Counted from the stretch's first letter, positions 26,558 to 36,949 are shown. The stretch: 64,000 nt of DNA from an uncultured bacterium (GCA_902826835.1 CADEGH010000001.1:62001-126000); one strand, 5' to 3'. Notes: a model not told the origin generated them from the sequence alone. A program made the numbers and translations.

Positions 26558-27841
26558 ATGAGCCACCCCGCCTCAGCACCCGATGAGATCGAAAGTCTCT
26601 ACAAGTCCGCGATGACCCAGTTCCAACGGGCGGCCGACGCCATGGGACTCGACCCTGCGGTCCGCACCATCCTCGCCCAACCCAAGAACGAAGTCGTCGT
26701 GAACTTCCCGGTTCGCATGGAGGACGGCCGCTACGAGCTTTTCCGCGGCTACCGGATCCAGCACAACAACATCCTCGGGCCCTATAAGGGCGGAATCCGC
26801 TACGCGCCGCAAGTCGATCAGGACGAAGTGAAGGCCCTGGCCGCCTGGATGACCTTCAAGACCGCGCTGGCCGGATTGCCATTCGGCGGCGCCAAAGGTG
26901 GCATCACTTGCAACCCGTCCAAGCTGAGCGATGAGGAGCAGATGCGGCTGACGCGCCGATTCACCCACGCCCTCGGCAGCAACATCGGCCCTGAGCACGA
27001 CATCCCCGCGCCGGACGTGGGCACCAATGCGCGCCACATGGTGTGGATGATGGATACCTACGCCAACTCCGTGCCGGTCGGAGAGCGCAATCGAGCGCGG
27101 GCCGTCGTCACCGGCAAGTCGCTGGCGTGTGGCGGTTCGGAGGGTCGTGAGAAGGCAACCGGTCAGGGCCTGTGCTACTTGGTCGAAGCATGGGCGGAGC
27201 GCAAGGGAATCGCGCTCTCGAAACTCCGTCTTGCCGTGCAGGGGTTCGGAAACGTTGGATACCACGCCGCCCTGATCGCCTCCGAGATGGGCGCGCGCGT
27301 CGTGGCAGTTCACGATCACACCGGCGCGGTGATGAACTCGGCCGGCTTGGATATCCCCTCCCTCCGTCGCCATGTGGATCAAAGCCGCAAGCTGGTGGGA
27401 TTCTCGGGGGGCGAGACGATTTCCCCCGAGAGTTTCTGGGATGTCGACGCCGAAATCCTCGTGCCGGCCGCGATCGAAAACCAGCTCACTTCGGACCGCG
27501 CGCGACGGGTGCGAGCTCGGGTCGTGTTCGAGGGTGCCAACGGCCCCACGACGCCTCAGGCGGATCGAATTCTCCAGGACCGCGGAATCGAGGTCATCCC
27601 CGACATTCTGGCCAACAGCGGCGGGGTCATCGTGTCGTTCTTCGAATGGCTCCAGAACAAGAACTGCGAGTCCTGGGACTTGGAGACCGTCGATCGCAAG
27701 CTCCGCCGCCAGGTGTTGAAGGCGTTTGAGAGCACGATCGACGCCGCCTCCACCCACAAGACCGACCTGCGCACGGGTGCGTATGTGGTCGGCCTGCGCC
27801 GCCTGGAACGAGCCTACAAGGAACGCGGCATCTTCCCATGA
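26558..27841 (+). CDS. Glu/Leu/Phe/Val dehydrogenase family (glutamate dehydrogenase)
   Basis: 427 residues, the length of bacterial hexameric glutamate dehydrogenases. The substrate pocket has KGGIRYAPQV and the catalytic Lys113 in PFGGAKGGI. The coenzyme-binding domain follows with VQGFGNVGYHAAL, and later the ILVPAAIENQLT and FEGANGPTTPQAD segments. It interconverts glutamate and 2-oxoglutarate plus ammonia using NAD(P)H. Cofactor preference cannot be read with confidence. It is divergent from the parvulin-like gene with a 143-bp gap, and convergent with typA. Confidence 0.93.
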   Translation: MSHPASAPDEIESLYKSAMTQFQRAADAMGLDPAVRTILAQPKNEVVVNFPVRMEDGRYELFRGYRIQHNNILGPYKGGIRYAPQVDQDEVKALAAWMTFKTALAGLPFGGAKGGITCNPSKLSDEEQMRLTRRFTHALGSNIGPEHDIPAPDVGTNARHMVWMMDTYANSVPVGERNRARAVVTGKSLACGGSEGREKATGQGLCYLVEAWAERKGIALSKLRLAVQGFGNVGYHAALIASEMGARVVAVHDHTGAVMNSAGLDIPSLRRHVDQSRKLVGFSGGETISPESFWDVDAEILVPAAIENQLTSDRARRVRARVVFEGANGPTTPQADRILQDRGIEVIPDILANSGGVIVSFFEWLQNKNCESWDLETVDRKLRRQVLKAFESTIDAASTHKTDLRTGAYVVGLRRLERAYKERGIFP

Positions 27842-27897
27842 GCACTCGCGAGTGTTCGCAACGTGCTCAGCGCTTCCCCGCAGATTGAGGGAACGGC

Positions 27898-29718
27898 CTA
27901 ACCCGCGTCTTTGTCGGCTCGCTTCTGCCGACGGCGCTCGCTCTCCTTGAGGGCGATCTTGCGCAACCGAATCGCGGAGGGGGTCATTTCGACCAGCTCG
28001 TCGTCCTCGAGATACTCGAGTGCTTCTTCGACCCCGATCTCCCGGTGAGGCGGGACGAACATCTTTCGATCGGCCTGAGTCGTCCGAATGTTGGTCAGTT
28101 TCTTGGATTTGCAGACATTGACCTCGATGTCGTTGTCCTTGCAATGCTCGCCGACGATCATCCCCTCGTACACTCGGCGTCCCGGAGGAATGAAGAAGGG
28201 ACCGCGATCCTTGAGCATTTCGATCGCGTAGAGGTTGGACTCGCCCTCATCCACCGAAATCATGACCCCTTGGAGGCGACTCGGGATGGTTCCCTTAAAG
28301 GGCTCGTAGGCCAAAAAGACGTGATTCAGCACCGCCTCGCCTTGGGTCTGGTTCAAGAGCCTGGTTCGCAGGCCAATGAGCCCTCGGGAGGGGCAGCGGA
28401 ATTCGAGCCGGACATGGCCGTCTCGCTGGTCCATGTTCACCATTTCGCCCCTTCGCTGACCCAGGGCCTCGATCACTTTGCCGGCATGCCGTTCGGGCAC
28501 GTCGACTTTGACCGTCTCAATGGGCTCGAGGCGCTCGTTCCCTTCGTCCTTGAAGATGACACGAGGCTTGGCCACGCAAAACTCGTAACCCTCGCGTCGC
28601 ATTTCTTCGACCAAAATGCCCAAGTGTAGGACGCCGCGGCCACTCACTTTCAAGGCTTCCGCACGATCGGTCTCTTCGACGCGCAGCGCCACATTCTTCA
28701 AGGTCTCCCGAAAGAGGCGGTCGCGAATCTGACGGCTGGTGACGAATCGGCCCTCTTGACCGCAGAGCGGCCCGTCATTCACCGTGAAGACCATGGAGAT
28801 CGTGGGCTGATCGACCTCGATGCGGGGCAGGGCCTCGAGCCGCTCCGGGTCACAGATCGTGTCGCCGATCTCAACATCTTCGAGGCCTTCGAGAGCGCAG
28901 ACGTCTCCGGTTTCGACCGCGTTGACGGGTTCCCGGCCCATGCCTTCGAAGGTGAGGATTCGGCGCGGCGAAGCGCGCACATTTTTGCCGTCGCTCTTCA
29001 AAACCACCATGGACTGGCCCTGGCGAATCCGGCCGCGCTCGACGCGCCCGATCGCGATGCGTCCGGCAAATTCGTTCCAATCGAGGGAGGCCACCTGAAA
29101 TTGCAGCGTCCCGTCCTCGACCGCGGGCGGCGGAACTCGATCCAAGATCGCCTCGAATACGGGCAACAGGTCAGTGCCGATTTGGTCGGGCGACTTGGAG
29201 GCCCATCCGGCCCGTCCGGATGCGTAGACGACCGGAAAGTCGAGCTGCTTGTCGGTCGCGCTGAGCTCCATCATGAGCTCGAAGACCTCGTCCACGACCT
29301 CGCGGGGGCGGGCCTCCGGACGGTCCATCTTGTTGACGACCACGATGGGATGGAGCCCACGTTCGAGCGCCTTTCGGAGCACGAATCGGGTCTGGGGCAT
29401 GGGCCCGTCGAACGCGTCCACCAAGAGGAGCACGCCGTCGGCCATGCGAAGGGTGCGTTCCACCTCGCCGCCGAAGTCGGCGTGTCCGGGAGTGTCGAAG
29501 AGATTGATCTTCACCCCCTGGTAGCGCATCGCGATGTTCTTGGCGAGGATCGTGATCCCCCGCTCGCGTTCGAGGGCGTTGCTGTCGAGCATGCACTCCT
29601 GGGTGGCTTGGTTGGCGCGGAGGACCCCGGCCGTGAGGATCATTTTGTCGACCAGGGTGGTCTTTCCGTGGTCGACGTGGGCAATGATCGCGACGTTGCG
29701 CAGCGGACGATCGGTCAT
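27898..29718 (-). CDS. typA: Ribosome-associated GTPase TypA/BipA
   Basis: 606 residues from the ATG at 29718, beginning [21 protein letters not shown]. The GTPase domain has the P-loop [28 protein letters not shown] and [10 protein letters not shown]. Domains II, III and V follow, and the C-terminal TypA-specific domain has [19 protein letters not shown] and [13 protein letters not shown]. It is a translational GTPase needed for ribosome assembly and stress or cold growth. The upstream in-frame ATG at 29760 would add 14 residues with no family match. Confidence 0.96.
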   Translation of the reverse strand: MTDRPLRNVAIIAHVDHGKTTLVDKMILTAGVLRANQATQECMLDSNALERERGITILAKNIAMRYQGVKINLFDTPGHADFGGEVERTLRMADGVLLLVDAFDGPMPQTRFVLRKALERGLHPIVVVNKMDRPEARPREVVDEVFELMMELSATDKQLDFPVVYASGRAGWASKSPDQIGTDLLPVFEAILDRVPPPAVEDGTLQFQVASLDWNEFAGRIAIGRVERGRIRQGQSMVVLKSDGKNVRASPRRILTFEGMGREPVNAVETGDVCALEGLEDVEIGDTICDPERLEALPRIEVDQPTISMVFTVNDGPLCGQEGRFVTSRQIRDRLFRETLKNVALRVEETDRAEALKVSGRGVLHLGILVEEMRREGYEFCVAKPRVIFKDEGNERLEPIETVKVDVPERHAGKVIEALGQRRGEMVNMDQRDGHVRLEFRCPSRGLIGLRTRLLNQTQGEAVLNHVFLAYEPFKGTIPSRLQGVMISVDEGESNLYAIEMLKDRGPFFIPPGRRVYEGMIVGEHCKDNDIEVNVCKSKKLTNIRTTQADRKMFVPPHREIGVEEALEYLEDDELVEMTPSAIRLRKIALKESERRRQKRADKDAG

Positions 29719-29792
29719 GGTGGTCACGACAGGGAGGTACGCCCAGAGAGGGCAGGGCAAAAGGCGAGGCTATCAGTGGCCGTAGCGAGAGA

Positions 29793-30644
29793 TCAAGTCG
29801 GCCACAGCGGGAGCTTCATGCAAAAGACCGATCCCCCGCTCCTGCGGAACTCAGAGGTCTCGAGGCCGATTGGATAGAAACCCTGCTTCGCCAAGAGTCC
29901 CCGGGTCGCCGCGGCCTCGCCTTCGATCACGACATGACGACCATCCGGGCAATGGGCGTTGGCGGCAAAGAAACGTGTGGCCTCCTCCCCGGGAACCGCG
30001 AGGAGGCGCGGGAAGACGGCGGTCAGGAGCTGTAAGCCCTCGGGGCTGAATGCCTCGGGCGCAAAGAGTGCGGTCTGCGGATCGAGGGGCACGAGCGCGG
30101 TGTCGAGGTGATAGAGGGCGGGATGCCGGAGCTCGAAGCCCAAGACCCGAGCCTGGAATCGCTCGGCCACTTCCGGGAGCGCCCGCGCATCGGAACGAAA
30201 GCCGTAGCCGGCGAGGAGGAGTCGGCGTCCCGGAAACCACAAAAAGTCCCCATGCCCCTCGAGGGGCACGTCCTGAGGTGTCGAACGGAGAGCTTCGGCA
30301 CCGAGCCCGATCAGGAATTCCCCGCAGAGGGCAGGTTCCCGAGCGCGCTCCTTGTGCCTCATCCTCGATGGAAGGAACTGGAGCCGACCGGTGACGGAGT
30401 GAGGGCCAGCGAGCACCGGGTTGGCCACAAACACCTGATCCGGGAGGCCGGGGTCAGCGGGAAGCACCAAAACGGGGTAGCCGAGCCCTTCGTAGGTCTT
30501 ACGGAGCTCATCCCATTGGCGTGCGGCCCGCACGGGGTCGACGCGATGCAAGTTTCCGGCCGCATCGGTCATGTGCGGATTGATTGCGTAATCCACCCGA
30601 AAGCTCGCAGGGTCGACCATGAGAATCCGGGTCGCAGGTGGCAT
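29793..30644 (-). CDS. Amidinotransferase / dimethylargininase-like guanidine-modifying enzyme
   Basis: 283 residues from the ATG at 30644; a GTG at 30716 would add 24. The N-terminus RILMVDPASFRVDYAINPHM is typical of this family. The catalytic triad is visible: Glu129 in LEGHGDF, His179 in LYHLDTAL and Cys275 near the C-terminus in SVFCMKL. Members act on arginine or related guanidines (arginine deiminase, dimethylarginine hydrolase, amidinotransferases). The substrate is not certain. It is divergent from argS, and speA lies just beyond. Confidence 0.88.
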   Translation of the reverse strand: MPPATRILMVDPASFRVDYAINPHMTDAAGNLHRVDPVRAARQWDELRKTYEGLGYPVLVLPADPGLPDQVFVANPVLAGPHSVTGRLQFLPSRMRHKERAREPALCGEFLIGLGAEALRSTPQDVPLEGHGDFLWFPGRRLLLAGYGFRSDARALPEVAERFQARVLGFELRHPALYHLDTALVPLDPQTALFAPEAFSPEGLQLLTAVFPRLLAVPGEEATRFFAANAHCPDGRHVVIEGEAAATRGLLAKQGFYPIGLETSEFRRSGGSVFCMKLPLWPT

Positions 30645-30794
30645 CGTCGGTTCGGCCTGCGGTCTCCAATCCGGTGGCAACTGCCGACACTCGGTCACGA
30701 CGGCGGGGTTGGGCACGATGTTCGTTCTCTTTTTCGCGAAAGGCGAGTCCGTAGGATAACGCCTCCTTGGTCGCGTTACGGCGCGGAGACCTTC

Positions 30795-32663
30795 ATGCTG
30801 ATCCCCGAACTCCAGTCCCATATCCGAAGCTGCCTCCAGGAAAACTTCGGAATCGCGGTCGAGCAGGTCTCGATCGAGATTCCCGGGGACCGTGCCTTCG
30901 GCGACTTCACCATCAACGGTTTCAGCATCGCCAAGGCCGCCCGGGTCGCTCCTCCTCGAGTTCTACCGGTCCTCGAGGAGGCGCTCCGCGCCCGGCCGGA
31001 CGTCGAATCGGTGACGCTCGTCAAAGGATTCTTGAACTTCCGTCTCAAGACCAGTCATCTGCTTCCGCAGGCGATCACCGCGGTCCTCGGCGATCCCCGG
31101 TACGGCGCCCATTCCGAGCTGTCAGGGCGTCGAATCATGGTGGAGTACTCGGCGCCCAACACCAACAAGCCCCAGCATCTCGGCCACATGCGCAACAACT
31201 TCCTGGGGCACTCGATATCCGCCATCCTCGCCAACGCGGGGGCCGAGGTGATCCGCGCCAACTTGTTCAATGATCGCGGCATCCACATCTGCAAATCCAT
31301 GTTGGCGTATCAAAAATTCGGCGAAGGAAGGACTCCCGAAACCGAGGGGAAGAAAGGGGACCACTTCGTCGGTGAGTTTTATGTCCTGTTCGAGCGCAAG
31401 TTCAGAGAGCAGATCGACGAATACGTCGCAAGGAACCCGGCCGAATTCGAGGATTGGAAAACCCGCCAAACCGGCGGACGGCGTGGGGCTCCCCTCACGG
31501 AGGCCGAGCTCGAAAAGGCGTGGAGGGAGAGTTTCCGGGAGGAGGGATTCGCCAAGATCCCCCTCGGGAGCGAGTGCTCGCGCATGCTCCGGGAATGGGA
31601 AGCCCACGAGCCCGAGGTTCACGCGCTTTGGCTCAAGATGAACGCGTGGGCGATCGCCGGCTTTCTGAAGACATACGAGGACCTCGGGGTCAGCTTCGAT
31701 CGCATCTATCGCGAGAGCGAAACCTGGCAGCTCGGGAAGGACCTTATTCTCGAAGGGCTAGGCCGCAACGTCTTTGCCAAACGAGAAGACGGAGCGATCG
31801 AAATCGACCTGCGCGCTGACAAACTCGACAAGAAGGTCGTCCTTCGCTCAGACGGTACGGCGGTCTACATCACCCAGGACATCGGCACGACGGTCATGAA
31901 AGCGACCGAGAACCGCCTCGACGGGCAAGTTTGGGTAGTGGGCGACGAACAAAAATTCCACTTCCAGGTCTTGTTCAAGATCCTGCAGCGCATGGGCTAC
32001 GCCTGGGCTGATCATCTGTACCACCTGGCCTACGGAATGGTGAATCTCCCGGACGGAAAAATGAAGTCCCGCGAGGGACGCATCGTGGATGCCGACGACC
32101 TCCTCTCCGAGGTCTCGTCGCTGGCCGCGGAGCAGATGAAAATCCGCGATCCCGAGCAGTCCATTCCCGCCGCGGAGATTGCCCGACGATCACGAGTCCT
32201 TGGTCTGTCCGCCCTCCGTTTCATGCTCCTCAAGGTCACTCCGCAAAGCGGCATGACGTTCGATCCCGGCGAATCAGTCCGGTTCGACGGCGACACGGGA
32301 GCCCGAGTGTTGTACGCATACGCCCGACTCTCGGGTCTGGTCAACGAGGGACACACGATCCCGGCGGCCGCCCCGAGTGATTTGTGCCGGCTCGAGGATG
32401 AAGCGGAGCGCGCGTTGGCGCTCGACCTGGTCGGTTATCCCGCAGTCACGCTACGGGCCGCCCGCGATCACAATCCCGGGGCGATTGCCAACTACCTGAT
32501 CGACTTGGTCCGGAACCTGAATCGGTTCTACGATCGCTGCCCGGTGCTCAAGGAGGCGTCGGAAAGCCTGCGACGGGCCCGTCTTGATCTCTGCCGAGCG
32601 ACCAGGCAAGTGCTTGCACACGGGACACGACTCTTGGGAATGCCCACGCTCGAGCGCATGTAG
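30795..32663 (+). CDS. argS: Arginyl-tRNA synthetase
   Basis: 622 residues from the ATG at 30795. The ArgS N-terminal domain contains the GDFTINGF-type segment. The class I catalytic core has SAPNTNKPQHLGHMRNN with the HIGH-like HLGH (128-131) and a KMSKS-equivalent GKMKSREG. The C-terminal anticodon-binding domain ends in LERM as is usual. It attaches arginine to tRNA-Arg. Sequence upstream in the same frame overlaps the divergent amidinotransferase-like gene and is not part of argS. Confidence 0.97.
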   Translation: MLIPELQSHIRSCLQENFGIAVEQVSIEIPGDRAFGDFTINGFSIAKAARVAPPRVLPVLEEALRARPDVESVTLVKGFLNFRLKTSHLLPQAITAVLGDPRYGAHSELSGRRIMVEYSAPNTNKPQHLGHMRNNFLGHSISAILANAGAEVIRANLFNDRGIHICKSMLAYQKFGEGRTPETEGKKGDHFVGEFYVLFERKFREQIDEYVARNPAEFEDWKTRQTGGRRGAPLTEAELEKAWRESFREEGFAKIPLGSECSRMLREWEAHEPEVHALWLKMNAWAIAGFLKTYEDLGVSFDRIYRESETWQLGKDLILEGLGRNVFAKREDGAIEIDLRADKLDKKVVLRSDGTAVYITQDIGTTVMKATENRLDGQVWVVGDEQKFHFQVLFKILQRMGYAWADHLYHLAYGMVNLPDGKMKSREGRIVDADDLLSEVSSLAAEQMKIRDPEQSIPAAEIARRSRVLGLSALRFMLLKVTPQSGMTFDPGESVRFDGDTGARVLYAYARLSGLVNEGHTIPAAAPSDLCRLEDEAERALALDLVGYPAVTLRAARDHNPGAIANYLIDLVRNLNRFYDRCPVLKEASESLRRARLDLCRATRQVLAHGTRLLGMPTLERM

Positions 32664-32701
32664 CGCAGTGCCCCGGGGGCCAGGCGCTGACCTCGGTCAA
32701 C

Positions 32702-34654
32702 TCACCGGCGCAGATAGGTCCCGCTCGAGAGCACGCGGAGGAAACAATCCCGATAGCGCGCGGTGTCCGCGGAATCGTCCCCGCCGTGCCGATCCTCGAA
32801 GCGACTGACCATACCCTGGCGCTCGTAGCCGAACAGCGCCATGGCTTCCGAGACCGTGGTGCCGCGGTACTGATTGACGATGCGGAAATCTTTCGGGCCA
32901 TCCACCCAAACCGCCGCCTCGTTCGCCGATCCGAAGAGGTTGTGGAAGTCCCCGAGGGTGTCCTGATAAGCACCAACCAGGAAGATCCCGATCAAGAACG
33001 GCTCGTCGACATCGAAGCTCGGCAGGGAGATCGTCTTTTGGCAGGTCCCCGTCTCTCCCAAGAAGTCGTCGATGCGGCCGTCGGAGTCGCAGGTGATGTC
33101 GCCGATCGTCGCGTCGACCGTCTTTTCGGCGTTCAGTCGGGAGAGCGGCATGATCGGAAACACCTGCCGAACCGCCCAAGTGTCCGGGGTGCTCTGGAAC
33201 ACCGAGAAATTACACACCAGCATCGGGGCCAGCATGTCCCTGAGTTCGGAGACTTCTTCCGGATCCTCCTCCTCCTGATTCATGAGGCTCAAGGCCATGC
33301 GGCAGATGTCCCCGTAGAGGGCTTCCCCCGCCGCGCGATCCTCGAGACTGACGAATCCGAGCTTGAAGCCTACCTGGATTTCCTCGTTGAGGGCCTTGGC
33401 GTCGTTGACGACCTCCCGCCAATTCTCGGGTTTGATCTCGTTGAGGCTGGACCGCAACTCTCGCACCTGATGGCAGGAATCCGGGCCGATCGGAACCTCG
33501 CCCGGGCTCGTGCGTCCAATGATCTTGAGGGGAGACACGACGGTCAACGATCCGTAGGCGACGATGGCCCGGCCGCTCTCCGTCACCAGCATCGGGGGCG
33601 CGACTTCCTCCTGCCGGCAAACCGTGAGCACGCTGTAGACACACTCGCGGCAGTACTGTTCGAGAGAGTAGTTGCGGCTCCAGTCGGAGGAAGTGCTGGA
33701 TCCGTCGTAGTCGACCCCGAGGCCGCCGCCCATATCGAGAATGGAGAGGCTAGGTACGCGGCGTTTGATGTGACAAAAGAGACGTGCGCCTTCTTTGACC
33801 GCTTCCTTGATACACAAAATATCGGAAATCTGGCTCCCGATATGGAAGTGGAGGCACTTCAGCACGTCGCTGCATCCCGCAGCCTCGAGCATGGCCACGG
33901 CCTCGAGAATTTCGAGGGTGCTCAGCCCGAATTTGGCGTGATTCCCGCCCGACTCGATCCACTTCCCCGCCCCCTTCGAATTGAGGCGGGCGCGGAATCC
34001 CATGGCCGGGGCCACCCCAATCTCGCTGGCGACCGACAACACGTCTTTGACTTCGTGGATTGTCTCGCAAATGAGAATCACCCGTGAGCCGGCGTGCGCC
34101 GCCCGGAGGGCCAACTCGATGTAATCGCGGTCCTTGTACCCGTTGCAGATCAGCAGGGCTTCCGGATGCAAGTCGTGCGTCAGACCGAGGACGAGTTCTG
34201 CCTTGCTTCCGACCTCAAGTCCGTAGCGATGGCGGCCGCTCATCTCGGTGAGAGCGTCCACGACGACCTTCTGCTGGTTGACTTTGACCGGAAAGACTCC
34301 CTGGTAGGTGCTGGGGTAGTCGAATTCGCGAATCGCCTCCCCGAAAGCCTCGTTCAGGCGACGAACCCGGTCCTTCAGGATCTGGGGAAAGCGAAGCATG
34401 AACGGCGAGCGAAAACCGCGGCGCCGCAGTTCCTCGACAATGTCCGCGACCCGGACCGAGGCGCCGGCCTGTGGGTCGGGGGTTACGGTGGCGAATCCGT
34501 CATCGTCCACCGAAAAATAGTTGGCTCCCCAGCTTTCGACCTGGTACTTGGCCAACGCCTTCTCGCGGGGGGTAGAAGGCGGTGGTGGCGTCGCGGGTGC
34601 CTGCGGAGCTGAGGTCTTTTGGCCTGCGTTGACGACGGCGCGTGGAGATGTCAT
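32702..34654 (-). CDS. speA: Biosynthetic arginine decarboxylase
   Basis: 650 residues with the fold III PLP decarboxylase pattern. The PLP-binding Lys124 is in YQGVFPVKVNQQ. HFHIGSQISD and LDMGGGLGVDYDGS follow, and the C-terminal dimer segment has GAYQDTLGDFHNLFG. It converts arginine to agmatine, the first step of a polyamine route; no agmatinase is in the window. The N-terminus (about 30 residues) is Pro/Ala-rich. It is convergent with argS and 13 bp downstream of the membrane-protein gene. Confidence 0.96.
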   Translation of the reverse strand: MTSPRAVVNAGQKTSAPQAPATPPPPSTPREKALAKYQVESWGANYFSVDDDGFATVTPDPQAGASVRVADIVEELRRRGFRSPFMLRFPQILKDRVRRLNEAFGEAIREFDYPSTYQGVFPVKVNQQKVVVDALTEMSGRHRYGLEVGSKAELVLGLTHDLHPEALLICNGYKDRDYIELALRAAHAGSRVILICETIHEVKDVLSVASEIGVAPAMGFRARLNSKGAGKWIESGGNHAKFGLSTLEILEAVAMLEAAGCSDVLKCLHFHIGSQISDILCIKEAVKEGARLFCHIKRRVPSLSILDMGGGLGVDYDGSSTSSDWSRNYSLEQYCRECVYSVLTVCRQEEVAPPMLVTESGRAIVAYGSLTVVSPLKIIGRTSPGEVPIGPDSCHQVRELRSSLNEIKPENWREVVNDAKALNEEIQVGFKLGFVSLEDRAAGEALYGDICRMALSLMNQEEEDPEEVSELRDMLAPMLVCNFSVFQSTPDTWAVRQVFPIMPLSRLNAEKTVDATIGDITCDSDGRIDDFLGETGTCQKTISLPSFDVDEPFLIGIFLVGAYQDTLGDFHNLFGSANEAAVWVDGPKDFRIVNQYRGTTVSEAMALFGYERQGMVSRFEDRHGGDDSADTARYRDCFLRVLSSGTYLRR

Positions 34655-34667
34655 TGAATGGGGTGCC

Positions 34668-35462
34668 TCAGCCTTCCTGGGTGATGCGAACTTGGAGCGA
34701 ACTTCCTAGACGGTCGGTGATGCGCTCGATCCGACGAATCTGGAGAACATTGTCGAGCACGATAGAGCGGTTCGGAGCGTGGATGATGATCTGGCCGGCT
34801 CGGTAGAACGGGTGGAAGTACTCGATCATATCGGGCACCCGGACTTCCACCCGGGGGTTCAGCATGGAGATGCGCTCACGGTCACCGAAGAGCGAGTTGC
34901 GGTAGACTTGCACTTCGTTGCTCTCGATGACGACGAAGTGCATGCGGGCGCGGATCCAAGAGATCAGGGCGCAGAAGCCGAAGAACACGGCGAAGAAGAA
35001 GTAGGTGGCCTTGGACAGGCGAATTTCCAGGGCCGCGAGCCAGTTCTTCAGCGTTTCCCAAACCGGGAAGGTGGGGCTATCCACCGCGAACCCCACCGCC
35101 ACGAACACTGCCAGGGTCGCCAGGAATCCATAGGTCCACGAACGGGACCACTCGAAGATGAAGATGTTCATGTAGAAGCAGAACGAAAACACCCAGATGA
35201 GACCGAGGGTCGCCTGGTGGGAGGCATTGGCAGCGACCTCCGCCTCCCCGAACACGGTTGCGAACACCCCCAGGACGAGGGAGATCAGGACCATGGGGAC
35301 CAGGTAGATGCTCTTGAAGTGGCTGCGAATCACCACCATGTTCCCCTCCGCGAGCCGACGACGACGCCACTCACGATCGGTGACTCCGGGGGGTTTTGTG
35401 GTCGAGGCGCCAGGTGCACCGCCGAGGTCCCGACCGGTCGATCCTTGCTTTTCGTCTGCCAC
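34668..35462 (-). CDS. Membrane protein with a PH-like C-terminal domain
   Basis: 264 residues. Four hydrophobic segments are visible (about 50-70, 85-104, 110-130 and 150-172), followed by a C-terminal soluble domain of about 90 residues with a strand-rich look (ISMLNPRVEVRVPDMIEY, RAGQIIIHAPNRSIVLDNVLQIRR). This resembles the bacterial PH-like domains attached to membrane proteins. The N-terminus is hydrophilic. I cannot assign a function. It lies 13 bp upstream of speA and may be co-transcribed with it. Confidence 0.7.
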   Translation of the reverse strand: MADEKQGSTGRDLGGAPGASTTKPPGVTDREWRRRRLAEGNMVVIRSHFKSIYLVPMVLISLVLGVFATVFGEAEVAANASHQATLGLIWVFSFCFYMNIFIFEWSRSWTYGFLATLAVFVAVGFAVDSPTFPVWETLKNWLAALEIRLSKATYFFFAVFFGFCALISWIRARMHFVVIESNEVQVYRNSLFGDRERISMLNPRVEVRVPDMIEYFHPFYRAGQIIIHAPNRSIVLDNVLQIRRIERITDRLGSSLQVRITQEG

Positions 35463-35551
35463 CGCGCGCTCTCCTCAAAAAGGCGGGAGCCTGGCTCCCG
35501 TGCCATGATATGCGCTCTGCCCAGGTTCCCCATCGGACCCGCTCGGCGAGC

Positions 35552-35594
35552 AAAAAAAAGAGGGGTGCGGGCGCCTACGCGCTCCGCACCCCCC
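35552..35594 (-). terminator. Intrinsic terminator of the kinase/sigma cluster
   Basis: On the minus strand a GGGGTGCGGAGCG arm pairs with CGCCCGCACCCC around a short loop and is followed by CTCTTTTTTTTG, a run of eight T. It comes 20 bp after the stop of the coiled-coil membrane protein gene. This is the strongest terminator in the window. Confidence 0.85.
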
Positions 35595-35614
35595 GAAAGT
35601 CGAGCTCCGATCGA

Positions 35615-36415
35615 TCAGCGAGTCAAGGGACTCACCGTCGCCACCGCGGGCTGACCGAAGTACCTCGATACCTCTTCGGTGACGTCCCCTTGGGCATCGG
35701 AAGCCACTGGGTCGGTCAAGAGCGAGCCATGTTCATTCTCGATGAGCTGCTGGGCCACGTCGAGGCGCTTCTTGCAGCGGGCCAAAATGCCCTGGACTTG
35801 CGCGAGCTTGCCGTCGTCCAGGATGAACCTCGATCCCGAGGCCTCGAGTGCTTCGGCCTCGCGAAGCCGGGCCTTGAGCTGCTCCACGGCGATTTCGACG
35901 TTTTCCTTCTCGCCGATCACCGCGTTGAGTTTTTGACGCGCGGCTTCGAGACTCCGCTCCCTCGCCTCAAGGAGGCGTCGCTTGCTTTCCACCAGGCTGG
36001 AGGTGTTTTGGTGCTTCTTGAGGGCGAGGCGAATCTCGTTCTCCATCGTGACCTTGGAGTAGGGTCGACCGGCGATCGAGACGGAGGCCGGGGTAGCGGA
36101 GAGAGACGCGGTCTTGGCTTTGATTCGCGACTCCTCCTCCATTTGCTGGGAGCTGAGGCGGTGAATTTCCGAGGTCAGATAGCGGATCTCGACCTGTTCC
36201 TCCGCCACGACCTGCTTCGAGGCCTCGATTTCGGGGATGATGTCCTCGATCATCGATTCCGCCTGTTCGAGTTGGAACTGAATGGGCACCGAGTCATCGA
36301 GGGCCTGGCGCGCCCGGTGGACTCCGTGACTGACGTGGCGCCATGCCGAAGTACCAAACAGGACAAAGCCCCCGACAACCACAGCAGTAGACAGAATCAG
36401 GATCTTCTTGAGCAT
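35615..36415 (-). CDS. Membrane-anchored coiled-coil protein
   Basis: 266 residues from the ATG at 36415, which has GGAG at good spacing. One N-terminal membrane helix (MLKKILILSTAVVVGGFVLFG) is followed by a mostly helical region with long coiled-coil segments (residues about 45-105 and 140-215, rich in Glu, Gln, Lys and Leu). It resembles PspA-like or scaffold coiled-coil proteins but I see no clear family. It is the last gene of the cluster, before a strong terminator. In other planctomycetes such proteins are found beside ECF sigma genes, but that is from memory. Confidence 0.78.
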   Translation of the reverse strand: MLKKILILSTAVVVGGFVLFGTSAWRHVSHGVHRARQALDDSVPIQFQLEQAESMIEDIIPEIEASKQVVAEEQVEIRYLTSEIHRLSSQQMEEESRIKAKTASLSATPASVSIAGRPYSKVTMENEIRLALKKHQNTSSLVESKRRLLEARERSLEAARQKLNAVIGEKENVEIAVEQLKARLREAEALEASGSRFILDDGKLAQVQGILARCKKRLDVAQQLIENEHGSLLTDPVASDAQGDVTEEVSRYFGQPAVATVSPLTR

Positions 36416-36538
36416 GGTGGATATCTCCGCACCCTCCGCGCGAGCTGACACCCCCTGAGTTGGGCGGTCAGTCGGCTCGGGATCATGAAGGGGAGATATT
36501 CGGGGGCGATCGCGAGGATTCCGGGATTTCCCGGAGGA

Positions 36539-36949
36539 TCAGGCTTTCTTACCCATGTCGCGTAGCAATGAAGTCGTGGCTTCCCCGACCTTCTTTCGGG
36601 ACCCGGCAACGCGCTTTTGGCCCTCTCGCGTGGCTTGGATCTCCAAATCCCCGAGCCGGCCTTGGCAGAACGAGCACTCGAGTTCGTCGACATGGAACTG
36701 AACGTAGTCCGCCGCGTCCGCATCCAGCTTCTTTTGAGCAAACGCCAGCAGGGTCTCGGCCTTCGGACAGGACACGTGGTAGCGGAACCAAATTTCCGAC
36801 AGGGGAATTTGGAGGCTCAACACCTCCTCCTCCAGGGAGACGAGGGCTTCCTGGCAGGCGTCGCACCTTTGAACATGCTGCGTGAGCTGCGAGGAGGCCT
36901 GCCGAGTTTCCGCGAAGGCGGCCAGTTCGCTGATTTCCGGGCATTCCAT
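36539..36949 (-). CDS. Soluble zinc-finger anti-sigma-like protein
   Basis: 136 residues from the ATG at 36949, which shares its A with the TGA of the sigma gene (TGATG). An ATG five codons upstream is possible but would overlap more. The N-terminus has Cys3 and His25-X3-Cys29-X2-Cys32 (HVQRCDAC), a ZAS-like motif. A second Cys pair is in DELECSFC. There is no membrane helix, so if it binds the sigma factor it would do so in the cytoplasm. The tail is basic. The coupling to the sigma gene supports the anti-sigma call. Confidence 0.8.
   Translation of the reverse strand: MECPEISELAAFAETRQASSQLTQHVQRCDACQEALVSLEEEVLSLQIPLSEIWFRYHVSCPKAETLLAFAQKKLDADAADYVQFHVDELECSFCQGRLGDLEIQATREGQKRVAGSRKKVGEATTSLLRDMGKKA

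Noticed and set aside
30108..30794. N-terminal extension of argS
   Set aside because: It is antisense to the amidinotransferase-like gene and matches no ArgS; the ATG at 30795 fits the family.
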